Positions 35,070 to 44,233 of a stretch of 64,000 bases of DNA are shown in pieces. The DNA is from an uncultured Acetatifactor sp. (GTDB taxonomy: Bacteria > Bacillota > Clostridia > Lachnospirales > Lachnospiraceae): the NCBI GenBank assembly GCA_910586485.1, contig CAJUIA010000003.1, forward strand, positions 62,001-126,000, written 5' to 3'. The notes below the pieces were generated by a model that ran no database searches, had not been told where the DNA came from, and saw only the letters and a program-made list of their open reading frames with translations. The position numbers and the translations under genes are program-made. Positions within the stretch are counted from its first letter, which is position 1. The number at the start of each line of letters is the position of its first letter.

Positions 35070-35678
35070 ATGAAACAGGAGTTTTCGGAGGCACTTCAGG
35101 GGAAAAGAATTCCGATCCTGACGCTGGACAACAAGTGGTATCGTCTGCTGGACGAGGAATCCCGGAAGAGTGTGGCAGGGATGGAGACCAGACTGAACGA
35201 GCTGTTGAAAAGACAGGGTAAGCTGAACACAGAGATAAAGGATATAAAGAAGCTGAAAAAGAAGCTGATGGCTGAAATTGTGGAGATGGCGGACCAAGCG
35301 GAACAAAGCGGGGACAATCGTCTGACAAAGAAGCTGGAGCAGCATAAAAACATGGTGGAGGAGTGCAATGAGCGCCTGGAGGAATATCAGGACGAGCTGA
35401 TGGACCTTCCCAGAAGCATTGACAGGCTGAATTTTGAATTGATGCTGGCAACTATGGATTGCTGCTATGCCGCCATGCAGGAAAATACGGAAGGAATCAA
35501 AGAGATTTCAAAGTGGGTGGCGGATGTCCGTGTGGAATTAAAAAAGCAGCTGGTCAGAAAGCAGGAGATGGAGCAGAGAAATCATGCCATCTATTCTTAT
35601 ATGCACGATGTCTTTGGCGCCGAAGTGCTGGAGCTCTTTGATATGACATATAATCCGGAGGAACAACATCCGAAATAA
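35070..35678 (+). CDS. Hypothetical coiled-coil protein
   Basis: An unrecognised ~202-aa cytoplasmic protein, strongly charged, with long helices of coiled-coil type (LNELLKRQGKLNTEIKDIKK and LEQHKNMVEECNERLEEYQDEL). It ends with HDVFGAEVLELFDMTYNPEEQHPK. No membrane segment. Several starts are possible (35046 TTG, 35058 ATG, 35070 ATG). The residues from 35070 look best as a beginning (MKQEFSEALQGKRIPILTLD), but its spacing from GAAAGG is long. It sits between rex and nnr; no function can be given. Confidence 0.65.
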   Translation: MKQEFSEALQGKRIPILTLDNKWYRLLDEESRKSVAGMETRLNELLKRQGKLNTEIKDIKKLKKKLMAEIVEMADQAEQSGDNRLTKKLEQHKNMVEECNERLEEYQDELMDLPRSIDRLNFELMLATMDCCYAAMQENTEGIKEISKWVADVRVELKKQLVRKQEMEQRNHAIYSYMHDVFGAEVLELFDMTYNPEEQHPK

Positions 35679-35745
35679 AAGACTGTTGCGGGAGCGGCAG
35701 TCTTTTTGGATGGATGGCAAATATTTACGGCGTTTGGAGGCAGTT

Positions 35746-37266
35746 ATGAAATATCTGGTAACGGCGGCAGAAATGTATAAAATTGATAAGTATACCATGG
35801 AGAGCATCGGCATTCCCGGAGCGGTGCTGATGGAACGGGCAGCGCTGGCCGCATTTGAGGCGGTTACGGGATACAGTGGAGCGGTGAAAGGCTTCATGAA
35901 AAAATCCGCATGCTGTGGGCAATCGGATTATTTACAGACGGCGCTGATCATGGCGGGCATCGGCAATAACGGCGGAGACGGGCTGGCGCTGGCACGTATG
36001 CTTGCAGAGGCGGGCTTCTCTACAGAGGTATGGATTGTGGGAGAAGAGGCAAAAGCCTCCGAAGAATGGAAGCGGCAGAGAAATATTTTAAAGTCTTATC
36101 CGGTGAATTTCTGTTCCAAACCGGGAAAAAATGAATATACTATTTTAGTGGATGCTTTGTTTGGCGTGGGGCTGTCCAGAGAGTTGTCCGGTATTTTTGA
36201 AAGCGCCGTGGGAATCTTTAACGGCCTGAAGGGCCGGAAAATCGCGCTGGATATACCCAGCGGCGTGGATTCGGACACGGGCCGGATCCTTGGCAGGGAC
36301 AGCGTCAGGGCGGACGAGACGGTGACCTTTGGCTGCTACAAGCGGGGGCTGGTCCTTTATCCGGGTGCGCTGGCGGCAGGAAAGGTTACGGTGGCCGATA
36401 TTGGGATTCCCGACTTTGCCTTTGCAGGTGAGCGGCCGGGTATGTTTGCGCTGGATGAGGCTCCGGAGCAGCTGCTGCCAAAACGCTGCCCATGGGGCAA
36501 TAAGGGCACCTTTGGTAAGGTGCTGCTGGCGGCGGGAAGCATCGGGATGGCGGGAGCCGCCGTTCTGGCCGCAAAGGCCGCTTACCGGGCGGGAGCCGGG
36601 ATGGTAAAGGTTATTACCTGTGCCGAAAACAGAGAAATCCTGCAGGTATCGGTGCCGGAAGCACTGGTAGGTACGGAAGAGGAATTTGGGTCCTGTTTTG
36701 AGTGGGCGGATGTGATTGCCGTGGGTCCGGGCTTGGGGAAGAGTAAGACGGCCCGTGGTCTGCTGGAGGAGGCTCTGTGCGGAAGCAGGCTGCCCCTGCT
36801 CATCGACGGTGACGGCTTGAATTTGCTGGCGGAGGATCTTAAGCTGCGGCAGATCGTGGCAAAGCAGGGCGAAGGGGGGAGAAGCATGGTGCTGACGCCC
36901 CATGTGGGAGAGCTTGCCCGCCTGCTGGGAAAGAGCATCCCAAAGCTTCAGGAGGACCTTGCGGAACGGGGCAGAGATCTGGCCATGGAGCTTCAGACTG
37001 TGGTGGCCGCAAAGGATGCCAGGACCTTTATCTGCAAGGCAGGGGAGCCTGTCTGCGTGAATTTAAGCGGAAACAGCTCTCTTGCCACAGCCGGCAGCGG
37101 CGACGTGCTTGCGGGTACGGTTGCAGGGCTGATGGCCCAGGGCATGGAGAGCTACCGCGCGGCCTGTGTGGGAGCATATCTTCACGGCTTATCGGGCGAG
37201 CGAGAGGCCTTAAAGTGCGGGGAACATGCCTGTATGGCAGGTGATTTGACATGGAGGTTAGGATGA
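35746..37266 (+). CDS. nnr: Bifunctional NAD(P)H-hydrate epimerase/dehydratase
   Basis: Repairs hydrated NADH/NADPH: the N-terminal YjeF_N domain epimerises R- to S-NAD(P)HX, and the C-terminal ADP-dependent domain dehydrates it. 506 aa. Seen: MKYLVTAAEMYKIDKYTMES and MERAA at the start, AGIGNNGGDGLALARML (about residues 68-84), LDIPSGVDSDTG, then GKVLLAAGSIGMAGAAVLAA, GPGLGKS, LLIDGDGLNLL, TPHVGELARLLG and TAGSGDVLAGTVAGLM of the kinase-like domain. ATG 35746 has TGGAGG five bases upstream. The alanine racemase gene overlaps its stop by four bases; nnr-alr adjacency is common in Firmicutes. Confidence 0.95.
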   Translation: MKYLVTAAEMYKIDKYTMESIGIPGAVLMERAALAAFEAVTGYSGAVKGFMKKSACCGQSDYLQTALIMAGIGNNGGDGLALARMLAEAGFSTEVWIVGEEAKASEEWKRQRNILKSYPVNFCSKPGKNEYTILVDALFGVGLSRELSGIFESAVGIFNGLKGRKIALDIPSGVDSDTGRILGRDSVRADETVTFGCYKRGLVLYPGALAAGKVTVADIGIPDFAFAGERPGMFALDEAPEQLLPKRCPWGNKGTFGKVLLAAGSIGMAGAAVLAAKAAYRAGAGMVKVITCAENREILQVSVPEALVGTEEEFGSCFEWADVIAVGPGLGKSKTARGLLEEALCGSRLPLLIDGDGLNLLAEDLKLRQIVAKQGEGGRSMVLTPHVGELARLLGKSIPKLQEDLAERGRDLAMELQTVVAAKDARTFICKAGEPVCVNLSGNSSLATAGSGDVLAGTVAGLMAQGMESYRAACVGAYLHGLSGEREALKCGEHACMAGDLTWRLG

Positions 37267-38429
37267 ACAGGATAGAGGAAGAAAACATACCAGAGTACTG
37301 CAGCAGAGGCTATATCCAGGTGGATTTGGACGCCATTGCCTATAATGTACATAGCATAAAGAGTAAGCTTGCGCCGAGCACTAAGATTATGGGTGTGATT
37401 AAAACAGACGGTTACGGTCATGGCAGCGTCCCCATTGCCCATATGCTGGAGCAGATGGACTTTATATGGGGCTTCGCCACCGCTACTGTGGAAGAGGCTT
37501 ATGAGCTAAGACAGGCAGGAATCAGGAAGCCGCTTTTGGTTTTAGGCTATACGTTTCCTTATTGTTATGAACGGCTGGCGGAGGAAGAAATCCGCCCCGC
37601 GGTCTTTCGCAGGGACAGTCTTGAGCAGCTGCAGGCTGCGGCAGCGAGGACTGGGAAAAAGATAAAGCTTCACATTAAGGTGGACACGGGCATGAACCGG
37701 ATCGGCATCACGCCGGATGAAGAGGGACTGAAGTTTATTGACGCTCTGCAGGGCTGCAAAGAGCTGGAGGTAGAGGGAATCTTCACTCATTTTGCCAGGG
37801 CCGATGAAACGGATAAGTCCAATGCGGAAAAACAGCTGGAAAGATTCAAAAGCTTCATCGCTATGTCGGAAGAGCGGCTGGGGTATTCCATCCCGTTTAA
37901 GCACTGCTCCAACAGCGCAAGCATTCTGGAGATGCGTCAGGCGGATATGGATCTGGTGCGTGCAGGAATTGTGATCTACGGCCTGTATCCCTCGGATGAG
38001 GTGAGCAGGTCGGCAGCAGAGCTTAAGCCTGCCCTGTCTTTATACAGCCGGATTGTCTATATTAAAACCATTTACAGGGGAGATTCTGTCAGCTATGGCG
38101 GGACCTTTACGGCAGAGAGACAGATGCGGGTTGCTACCGTGCCCGTAGGGTACGGAGACGGTTATCCGCGCAGCCTGTCAGGGAAAGGATATGTGCTGAT
38201 CTGCGGAAAACCTGCTCCCATTTTGGGCAGAATCTGCATGGATCAGTTTATGGTGGACGTGTCGGATATTCCTGAGGCGGAGGAAGGCGGAAGAGTGGTA
38301 CTGCTGGGAACGGACGGCGGAACAGGAATCAGTGCGGAAGAGCTGGGGGAGTTATCGGGGCGGTTTAATTATGAGCTGGTCTGTGATTTTGGCAAGCGGC
38401 TTCCCAGGATCTACAAAGGTATCCGCTGA
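37263..38429 (+). CDS. alr: Alanine racemase
   Basis: PLP enzyme giving D-alanine for peptidoglycan and teichoic acids. 388 aa, fold type III: VDLDAIAYNVHSIKSKL, the PLP lysine in VIKTDGYGHGSVPIA (normally KADAYGHG; here TDG), HIKVDTGMNRIGI, HCSNSASIL, RAGIVIYGLYPS, and in the C-terminal barrel SYGGTFTAERQMRVATVPVGYGDGYPR with the second catalytic Tyr nearby, then GRICMDQFMVDVSD. Start 37263 forms an ATGA overlap with nnr and has GGAGG five bases before it. MazF follows at 95 bases, as in the alr-ndoA arrangement of bacilli. Confidence 0.95.
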   Translation: MNRIEEENIPEYCSRGYIQVDLDAIAYNVHSIKSKLAPSTKIMGVIKTDGYGHGSVPIAHMLEQMDFIWGFATATVEEAYELRQAGIRKPLLVLGYTFPYCYERLAEEEIRPAVFRRDSLEQLQAAAARTGKKIKLHIKVDTGMNRIGITPDEEGLKFIDALQGCKELEVEGIFTHFARADETDKSNAEKQLERFKSFIAMSEERLGYSIPFKHCSNSASILEMRQADMDLVRAGIVIYGLYPSDEVSRSAAELKPALSLYSRIVYIKTIYRGDSVSYGGTFTAERQMRVATVPVGYGDGYPRSLSGKGYVLICGKPAPILGRICMDQFMVDVSDIPEAEEGGRVVLLGTDGGTGISAEELGELSGRFNYELVCDFGKRLPRIYKGIR

Positions 38430-38523
38430 AGCAAAAAAGAGGTATAAGAGTCAAAAGTGAAATGAATAAGGTGCCGGAAAGTGGCAATACTTTTTCCTGA
38501 ACAATAGAGTATTTGGAGGGAAA

Positions 38524-38865
38524 ATGAGACGAGGAGATGTATATTACGCAGATCTTAGACCGGTTATCGGTTCGGAACAGGGAGGCATCAGGCCGGTGCT
38601 GATCGTTCAGAACGATGTGGGAAATAAGCACAGCCCTACAGTAATCTGCGCGGCGATCACCTCTAAGATGAATAAGGCGAAGCTGCCTACGCACATTGAA
38701 CTGAACGCCGCCCTGTACGATATGGATAAGGATTCCGTTGTGCTTTTGGAGCAGCTGCGGACCATTGACAAGAAGCGCTTGAAGGACAAAGTATGCCACC
38801 TGGACGGTGATATTATGAGAAAGGTAAATCGTGCTCTGATGGTCAGCCTGGAACTGGATACATAA
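38524..38865 (+). CDS. mazF: MazF/PemK family mRNA interferase
   Basis: A 113-aa sequence-specific RNA endonuclease toxin of the EndoA/NdoA type: MRRGDVYYADLRPVIGSEQGGIRPVLIVQNDVGNKHSPTV contains the conserved RGDVYYADL and GSEQGGxRPVxI elements, followed by ICAAITSK and LEQLRTIDKKRL. It is the right length. The antitoxin usually encoded just upstream is missing: only 94 bases separate it from alr, with room for no EndoAI-like protein. ATTTGGAGG stands before the start. Control may rest on a distant antitoxin or on low expression. Confidence 0.94.
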   Translation: MRRGDVYYADLRPVIGSEQGGIRPVLIVQNDVGNKHSPTVICAAITSKMNKAKLPTHIELNAALYDMDKDSVVLLEQLRTIDKKRLKDKVCHLDGDIMRKVNRALMVSLELDT

Positions 38866-38882
38866 GTGTTTGATGCGGGTTC

Positions 38883-38911
38883 TTGACTAACCAGGGGTAA
38901 AATGGTATATT
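38883..38911 (+). promoter_or_regulatory. Promoter of the CNNM/CBS gene
   Basis: TTGACT (38883-38888) and TATATT (38906-38911) with a 17-base spacer, 50 to 60 bases before the coding start. Confidence 0.6.
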
Positions 38912-38972
38912 TATGAGAAACATGGTCTTTTTTGACCTGTAAGAAACTCAAACTGGAGGAATGAATTGTAAA

Positions 38973-40364
38973 ATGGACGACGGTGGTACTGCGGCCAGTA
39001 TAGTTTTATTTGTTGTATTATTATTGATTGATATGTTTTTTTACGGCTTCGGGGCCGCCATCAGCGCCCTGAACGAAAAGGAGGTGGAGCGGAAGGCCGA
39101 CGAGGAAAAGGACAAAAAATCCATAAAGCTTAAAAAAATCATTGCCAATCCCACGGAGTATATAAATACGGTGCAGCTTATCACCACGCTGATTAATGTG
39201 GTGATTGGCGCTACGCATTTTGGGATACTGCTGGGGTCTATACGCAGCGGGCTTACTTTTCTGGTGGAAAAACAGATGGGTCTTAAGATTGTGACGGTAC
39301 AGGTGTTTTTTTGGATTGCAGCCGTGCTGTCCACTGCTTTGATCCTGTACATAACACTGACACTGGGCGTACTCCTGCCAAAGAAGATTGCTGCAAAAAT
39401 ACCGGAAAAGTGGGCTTATGTCTGCATTAATCCCGTATATTTTGTGACAAAGGTTCTTTCGCCCTTTACAGGACTTGTGACGCTGACTGTAAAAGGTATC
39501 CTGAAGATCTTCGGCGCAGGAGGCGATGCCAGTGAGGGCGATGTGACAGAGGAAGAGATCATCCATATGGTGAACGAGGGCCATGAGCAGGGAATTATTC
39601 AGGCCAGCGAGGCAAAGATGATCTCCAATATTTTTGAACTGGGCGACAAGGAAGCTCAGAATATCATGACACACCGCAATAATATTGTGGCGATTGACGC
39701 GGACATGCTGTTAAGGGATGCCATTGCTTTTATGCTGGCGGGGAACAACAGTCGTTATCCCGTTTATGAGGAAAACATTGATCATATCGTGGGAATCCTG
39801 CATTTAAAAGATGCCATGCGCTTCCACGGCTCCGGCGATAAGCAGAATGTTCCGTTAAGGGAGCTGGAGGGTTTGATGCGTGAGCCCTATTTTGTACCCC
39901 AGACCAAAAATATCGACGAGTTGTTTCGGGAGATGCAGGCCGGGAAGCTGCAGATGGTCATTGTGGTGGATGAATATGGCCAAACGGACGGCCTGGTTGC
40001 CATGGAGGATATTCTGGAAGAGATCGTAGGTAATATTCTGGACGAATATGATGAGGAAAGCGAATACATTGAAGAAAAGGGAAATGACGAATATGTGATT
40101 GAGGGTATTACGCCGCTGGAGGAGCTGGAGGAACGCCTGGGGATTTCCTTTGAGGAAGAAGAGTTCGAGACGCTGAACGGTTTCCTGATTTCTAAAATGG
40201 ACCGGATTCCTGAGCCTGACGAACAGTTTGACATGGACTATAAGGAGTATCATTTTAAGGTACTTACGGTGGAGAACAAAATGATACAGAGCGTGCTGGT
40301 GAGCAAGCTTATGGAGTCGGAGCAGAAGCCGGAAAAGGATGAGCCTCCCCATGAAGGCGAATAA
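38973..40364 (+). CDS. CNNM/CBS-domain membrane protein (hemolysin C / CorC-type)
   Basis: A membrane protein of the DUF21-CBS-CorC_HlyC family, linked in studied members to magnesium or cobalt efflux. Order: N-terminal helix (SIVLFVVLLLIDMFFYGFGAAI), two to three more helices of the DUF21 domain (VIGATHFGILLGS; FFWIAAVLSTALILYITLTLGVLLPKKIA), a CBS pair (about residues 215-335: NIMTHRNNIVAID; VVDEYGQTDGLVAMEDILEEIVG), and a CorC_HlyC transporter-associated domain near the end (EYVIEGITPLEELEERLGIS; DYKEYHFKVLTVENKMIQSV). The start is unclear: ATG 38961 touches the GGAGGA, and ATG 38973 is rather far from it. Confidence 0.88.
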   Translation: MDDGGTAASIVLFVVLLLIDMFFYGFGAAISALNEKEVERKADEEKDKKSIKLKKIIANPTEYINTVQLITTLINVVIGATHFGILLGSIRSGLTFLVEKQMGLKIVTVQVFFWIAAVLSTALILYITLTLGVLLPKKIAAKIPEKWAYVCINPVYFVTKVLSPFTGLVTLTVKGILKIFGAGGDASEGDVTEEEIIHMVNEGHEQGIIQASEAKMISNIFELGDKEAQNIMTHRNNIVAIDADMLLRDAIAFMLAGNNSRYPVYEENIDHIVGILHLKDAMRFHGSGDKQNVPLRELEGLMREPYFVPQTKNIDELFREMQAGKLQMVIVVDEYGQTDGLVAMEDILEEIVGNILDEYDEESEYIEEKGNDEYVIEGITPLEELEERLGISFEEEEFETLNGFLISKMDRIPEPDEQFDMDYKEYHFKVLTVENKMIQSVLVSKLMESEQKPEKDEPPHEGE

Positions 40365-40437
40365 AGTGTGATAAAAATTTTGTAAGATTAAAAATCCTAT
40401 AAGATTAAAATTTTAATAAGAAAAGAGGAAAAGAAAA

Positions 40438-41166
40438 ATGTCAGGACATTCGAAATTTGCCAATATTAAGCATAAAAAGGAAAAGAATGATGCTGCAAAG
40501 GGCAAGGTATTTACCATTATCGGAAGAGAGATTGCAGTGGCTGTAAAAGAGGGCGGCCCGGATCCTGCCAATAATTTTAAGCTGGCAACGGTCATTGCCA
40601 AGGCCAAGGCAAATAATATGCCCAACGATACCATAGAGAGAGGTATTAAGAAGGCGGCCGGGGATGTAGGCAATGTTACTTACGAATATGTTACTTATGA
40701 AGGATATGGTCCCAACGGAATTGCCATTATTGTGGATGCCCTGACGGACAATAAAAACCGTACCGCGGCAAATGTGAGAAGTGCCTTTACAAAGGGTCAG
40801 GGAAATGTAGGCACTCCCGGATGCGTATCATTTATGTTTGATAAGAAGGGGCAGATCATCATAGACAAGGAAGAATGCGATCTGGAAGCAGACGATCTGA
40901 TGATGACGGCACTGGACGCGGGAGCAGAGGACTTTAATGAGGAAGAGGACAGCTTTGAGATACTCACCGATCCGGACAGCTTTGAGACAGTCAGGGAGGC
41001 CTTGGAGAAGGCCGGTATTTCCATGCTGAGCGCAGAGGTGACCATGATTCCGCAGACATATGTAAGCCTGACGGATGAGACGGCTGTCAAGAATCTGCAG
41101 AAGACGCTGGACCTGCTGGAAGAGGATGATGATGTACAGGCGGTTTATCATAACTGGGACGAATAG
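40438..41166 (+). CDS. YebC/PmpR family protein
   Basis: A 242-aa YebC-type protein beginning MSGHSKFANIKHKKEKNDAAKG, with GREIAVAVKEGGPDPANNFKL, ANNMPNDTIERGIKKA and YEGYGPNGIAI, all conserved. The family was first called a transcriptional regulator; recent work ties members to translation of proline-rich stretches. AGAGGAAAAG stands before the start. It stands alone between the CNNM gene and a glycosyltransferase gene 12 bases downstream. Confidence 0.96.
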   Translation: MSGHSKFANIKHKKEKNDAAKGKVFTIIGREIAVAVKEGGPDPANNFKLATVIAKAKANNMPNDTIERGIKKAAGDVGNVTYEYVTYEGYGPNGIAIIVDALTDNKNRTAANVRSAFTKGQGNVGTPGCVSFMFDKKGQIIIDKEECDLEADDLMMTALDAGAEDFNEEEDSFEILTDPDSFETVREALEKAGISMLSAEVTMIPQTYVSLTDETAVKNLQKTLDLLEEDDDVQAVYHNWDE

Positions 41167-41178
41167 AGAGGTTGATAC

Positions 41179-42141
41179 ATGGACAAGCTGGCGATCGTGG
41201 TACCCTGTTATAATGAGGAAGAGGTTTTAAAGATTGCTTCGGAGGCCTTAAGGGGCGTCCTGCAGGATTTAATCCAAAAGGAGAAGATTGCCGGGGACAG
41301 CTTTATCCTGTTTGTCAATGACGGCAGCAAAGACCGGACCTGGGAGCTGATTGAGGAAGAGCATGCGGCATACCCGGAAAAGGTCTGCGGCGTTAAGCTT
41401 GCCGGCAATGTGGGACATCAGTTTGCGCTGACCGCGGGACTTATGACCGCCAAGGACATGAGCGACGTGACGGTATCCATTGATGCGGACCTGCAGGATG
41501 ATGTGTCCGTGATCGAAGAAATGATTGACAAGTTCCACGCAGGCTGTGATATTGTGTACGGCGTCAGGCGGGAGAGAAAAACGGATACCTTTTTTAAGCG
41601 TACCTCTGCCCAGATGTTTTATAAGCTCATGAGCCTTATGGGCGTAAAGACGGTGTACAATCACGCGGATTTTCGCCTGATGTCCAAGCGTGCCGTGGAA
41701 GAGTTTTCCAAGTATAAGGAGACAAATCTGTTTCTACGGGGAATGATGCCTTTGATCGGGTATCAAACGGACAGTGTATATTATGACCGCAAAGAACGGG
41801 TGGCAGGGGAATCCAAATATCCCTTGAAGAAGATGCTGGCTCTGGCATTTAACGGGATTTCATCCTTTAGCGTAAAGCCTATCAGTCTGATCCTGGGAAT
41901 GGGTCTGTTTATTATTTTTGTATCAGTGATTGCACTGGTGTATGCTTTGATTTCTTATTTTACCGGCCATGTGGTGCCCGGCTGGACCTCGCTGATATTA
42001 TCCATCTGGTTTTTAGGAGGATTGCAGCTTTTGGCGATCGGCCTGGTGGGGCAGTATATCGGGAAGATATATATCGAGGTAAAACAGCGGCCCCGTTATA
42101 ATATCGAAAAGATTCTGACCGCTGACGGAGAGAGTAAATAA
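41179..42141 (+). CDS. Family 2 glycosyltransferase, GtrB/DPM1-like
   Basis: A 320-aa membrane-bound transferase that charges polyprenyl phosphate with a sugar. GT2 motifs: VVPCYNEEEVLKIASEAL, FVNDGSKDRTW, DADLQDDVSVIEEMI (the DxD-type metal site) and VYGVRRERKTDTFFKR, then FLRGMMPLIGYQ. Two C-terminal membrane helices (PISLILGMGLFIIFVSVIALVYALI and LSIWFLGGLQLLAIGLVGQYIG) match the GtrB/YkcC type. The next gene starts three bases later and encodes a polytopic membrane protein, so the pair probably builds and uses a lipid-linked sugar for an envelope polymer. Confidence 0.92.
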   Translation: MDKLAIVVPCYNEEEVLKIASEALRGVLQDLIQKEKIAGDSFILFVNDGSKDRTWELIEEEHAAYPEKVCGVKLAGNVGHQFALTAGLMTAKDMSDVTVSIDADLQDDVSVIEEMIDKFHAGCDIVYGVRRERKTDTFFKRTSAQMFYKLMSLMGVKTVYNHADFRLMSKRAVEEFSKYKETNLFLRGMMPLIGYQTDSVYYDRKERVAGESKYPLKKMLALAFNGISSFSVKPISLILGMGLFIIFVSVIALVYALISYFTGHVVPGWTSLILSIWFLGGLQLLAIGLVGQYIGKIYIEVKQRPRYNIEKILTADGESK

Positions 42142-42144
42142 CAT

Positions 42145-43740
42145 ATGAGCTGGAAAAAGAACGTATTCAGTTACCTGCTGTGGGTTCTCTATGCAGTGGC
42201 AGCTGAGGTGGGGCTGGTATGCCTGGCAGATGCGGTATGTGATTCTCTGGGAGTGGAGATTTACATGGGAACTGTTGTCTGTGCCGTCTATATTGTTTTG
42301 GCGGGGGCAGGCGTTTTTCTGATACACCGCTTTGCACCCAAATATTCCGAAGCAGGGGGGAATAAGCATTCTCTGCGGACATTGATTTTTGGAGGGACGG
42401 CTGTAACCCTGCTGGCCGCAGGCTTCGTGCTGCGGGCGCTGGGAGCAGGCAGCGTGGAAGGGACCTCCATGTATTATGAACTGGCGGCTGTGGGGCCTGG
42501 GAGGGAGCTCTTGGAGGGTGTTCATGGAGCCGCTTATTTTTATGTCCAAATGCTCCATGGCCTGCTTTATTTTTTGGGTAATAAGTCGGCGGCTGCCGTG
42601 TGGGTGCAGATTTTGCTGCAGATGGGGGCGCTGTTACTTTTTTATTTTGCCATGAGAAGGCTTACGGGAAAAATTGCGGCGCTGGTAACGCTGGTCTTCT
42701 GTATGTTTTCTTCTTATCTGATCGGGGAGTCCCACCGCCTTTCGCCGGCCATGCTGTATCTTTTTTTCTGGGCGGCGGTCCTGCTTGTGATTGCATATCT
42801 GGTGCGGACAGGGAAAAAACAAGGGGGATTTTTGGCGGCGGGGCTTCTGATTGCTGTTTTAAGCTATCTGGACGTGGCGGGATTTTTGTTATTGCTGATC
42901 TTTACCGCCCTGATCTTTTGCGGAGAGAAAAAGGCTGACAGCAGGGGGAAGGGCATTTTACTCTGTTATGCCGGAGTAGGAGCCGGCTTTGCGGGGTGCG
43001 CGTTTGCGGATGCTCTGGTGAACGGGAAAACATTTTTACAGACGCTTGAAGTATGGGCCGGGCTGTATGGCCCCGGAAGCTTCAGGCTTCCGGTTACAAC
43101 GGATACGCCGGAGGTACTGGTGGAATATATTATTTTGTTTGGCATTTTGACGCCGGGCATTTATTCTTTTTGGAGGGATCGAAGACAGGATCGCAGAAAA
43201 GGATGGACACTATTGTTGATTCTTATGGGTACGGCCGGATGTTTTCATGTTTTTACGGAGGAAATGCCGATAGGGATTTACATGTATCTGGTTTTGGCGG
43301 TCATGGCCGGAATTGCCGTGGAAGAGTGTGTCTGCTTTGTACAGCCTGCTCCTGCGGAAGGAAATCCCGTACCTGAAATGGCAGAAGCCGCAGAACAGGC
43401 AACGGCAGGAGAGCCGGAGAAAAAAAGGCAGGAGACTGTAAAAAAAGAGCCGGGAACAGGAGGCGGACGAGAAATGGCAGGAAAAGGAGCAGAAACAGGA
43501 AGCATACAGGAAGGGACAAAAGCCGACGCAGGAAAAGATACAGGAGACGAACGGAAAACGACAGGGCAAGGGTCAGAGGCGGAAAATGCTTTGCCGCAAA
43601 AAAAAGTCCGCATGATTGAAAATCCGCTGCCTCTGCCCAAAAAGCATGTAAAGCGGACGCTGGATTACGGCAGGGAAGTGCCGGAAGGGAAATATGATTT
43701 TGATTTGGAGGTGGACGAGAAAGACGATTTTGATATTTGA
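42145..43740 (+). CDS. Polytopic membrane protein, possible GT-C transferase, with charged tail
   Basis: A 531-aa protein with about ten membrane helices in residues 8-385, then a hydrophilic 145-residue tail. An extracytoplasmic loop after the third helix has EGTSMYYELAAVGPGRELLEGVHGAAYFY, reminiscent of the acidic first loop of GT-C glycosyltransferases that use lipid-linked sugars. The tail is rich in Glu, Lys, Ala and Gly, then reads RMIENPLPLPKKHVKRTLDY and ends KDDFDI. It follows the GtrB-like gene at three bases and likely uses its lipid-linked product. GT-C membership is inferred from topology only. Confidence 0.7.
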   Translation: MSWKKNVFSYLLWVLYAVAAEVGLVCLADAVCDSLGVEIYMGTVVCAVYIVLAGAGVFLIHRFAPKYSEAGGNKHSLRTLIFGGTAVTLLAAGFVLRALGAGSVEGTSMYYELAAVGPGRELLEGVHGAAYFYVQMLHGLLYFLGNKSAAAVWVQILLQMGALLLFYFAMRRLTGKIAALVTLVFCMFSSYLIGESHRLSPAMLYLFFWAAVLLVIAYLVRTGKKQGGFLAAGLLIAVLSYLDVAGFLLLLIFTALIFCGEKKADSRGKGILLCYAGVGAGFAGCAFADALVNGKTFLQTLEVWAGLYGPGSFRLPVTTDTPEVLVEYIILFGILTPGIYSFWRDRRQDRRKGWTLLLILMGTAGCFHVFTEEMPIGIYMYLVLAVMAGIAVEECVCFVQPAPAEGNPVPEMAEAAEQATAGEPEKKRQETVKKEPGTGGGREMAGKGAETGSIQEGTKADAGKDTGDERKTTGQGSEAENALPQKKVRMIENPLPLPKKHVKRTLDYGREVPEGKYDFDLEVDEKDDFDI

Positions 43741-43857
43741 GATGCAGAAGTCCGATATATGGGAAACAGCTAAGCCATCTGTATGGAGAAGAAATACGTA
43801 CGTCTGCAAAAGCGGACATGTTTTTCAGCCGCATTTTTTGTAAAATATTTCTGCCTC

Positions 43858-43915
43858 TTGCATATTCATGGCAAAGCAGTTATACTATAAGTAAGAAAGT
43901 TAGAATTTCTTACTT
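43858..43915 (+). promoter_or_regulatory. Promoter and operator palindrome of the toxin-antitoxin pair
   Basis: TTGCAT (43858-43863) and TATACT (43881-43886), 17-base spacer. Just after the -10 box lies a perfect 10-bp inverted repeat, AAGTAAGAAA (43889-43898) and TTTCTTACTT (43906-43915), placed where the AbrB-type antitoxin would block transcription. Confidence 0.7.
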
Positions 43916-43972
43916 AAAATTATAAACCAATACCATATGCCCAAAACAAGAGCATGAATAGGAGACGATATT

Positions 43973-44233
43973 ATGCTTGCTGAACTTCGCCAGAAGGCAC
44001 AGATCACAATTCCCAAGGAAATCATTGTAAAACTCGGTTTGTCAGAAGGCGATAAACTGGATGTTTTTGAAAAGGACGGATCCATCTGCCTCATGCCGGT
44101 TGCTGTCTATCCCAAGAAATATCTGAACGAGCTGAAAGAAGAGATCAGTGGTGTAAAAGCAAAACTGGCCTCCGGGGAGCAGCCAGTCTTTGACAGCGTG
44201 GATGCCCTGTTTGATAAATTGGAGGCAGACTGA
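43973..44233 (+). CDS. AbrB/MazE-type antitoxin
   Basis: An 86-aa swapped-hairpin AbrB DNA-binding domain at the N-terminus (MLAELRQKAQITIPKEIIVKLGLSEGDKLDVFEKDGSICLMPV), followed by a helical C-terminal part that would hold the toxin (KKYLNELKEEISGVKAKLAS...DALFDKLEAD). Its stop shares a base with the start of the next gene. An inverted repeat beside the promoter suggests autorepression. Antitoxins with this fold usually pair with MazF, not with a RelE-type toxin, so the pairing is mixed. Confidence 0.9.
   Translation: MLAELRQKAQITIPKEIIVKLGLSEGDKLDVFEKDGSICLMPVAVYPKKYLNELKEEISGVKAKLASGEQPVFDSVDALFDKLEAD

Noticed and set aside
35459..35641. Small plus-strand frame inside the coiled-coil gene
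   Set aside because: It lies in another frame of a longer, better-supported gene and has no ribosome site of its own.
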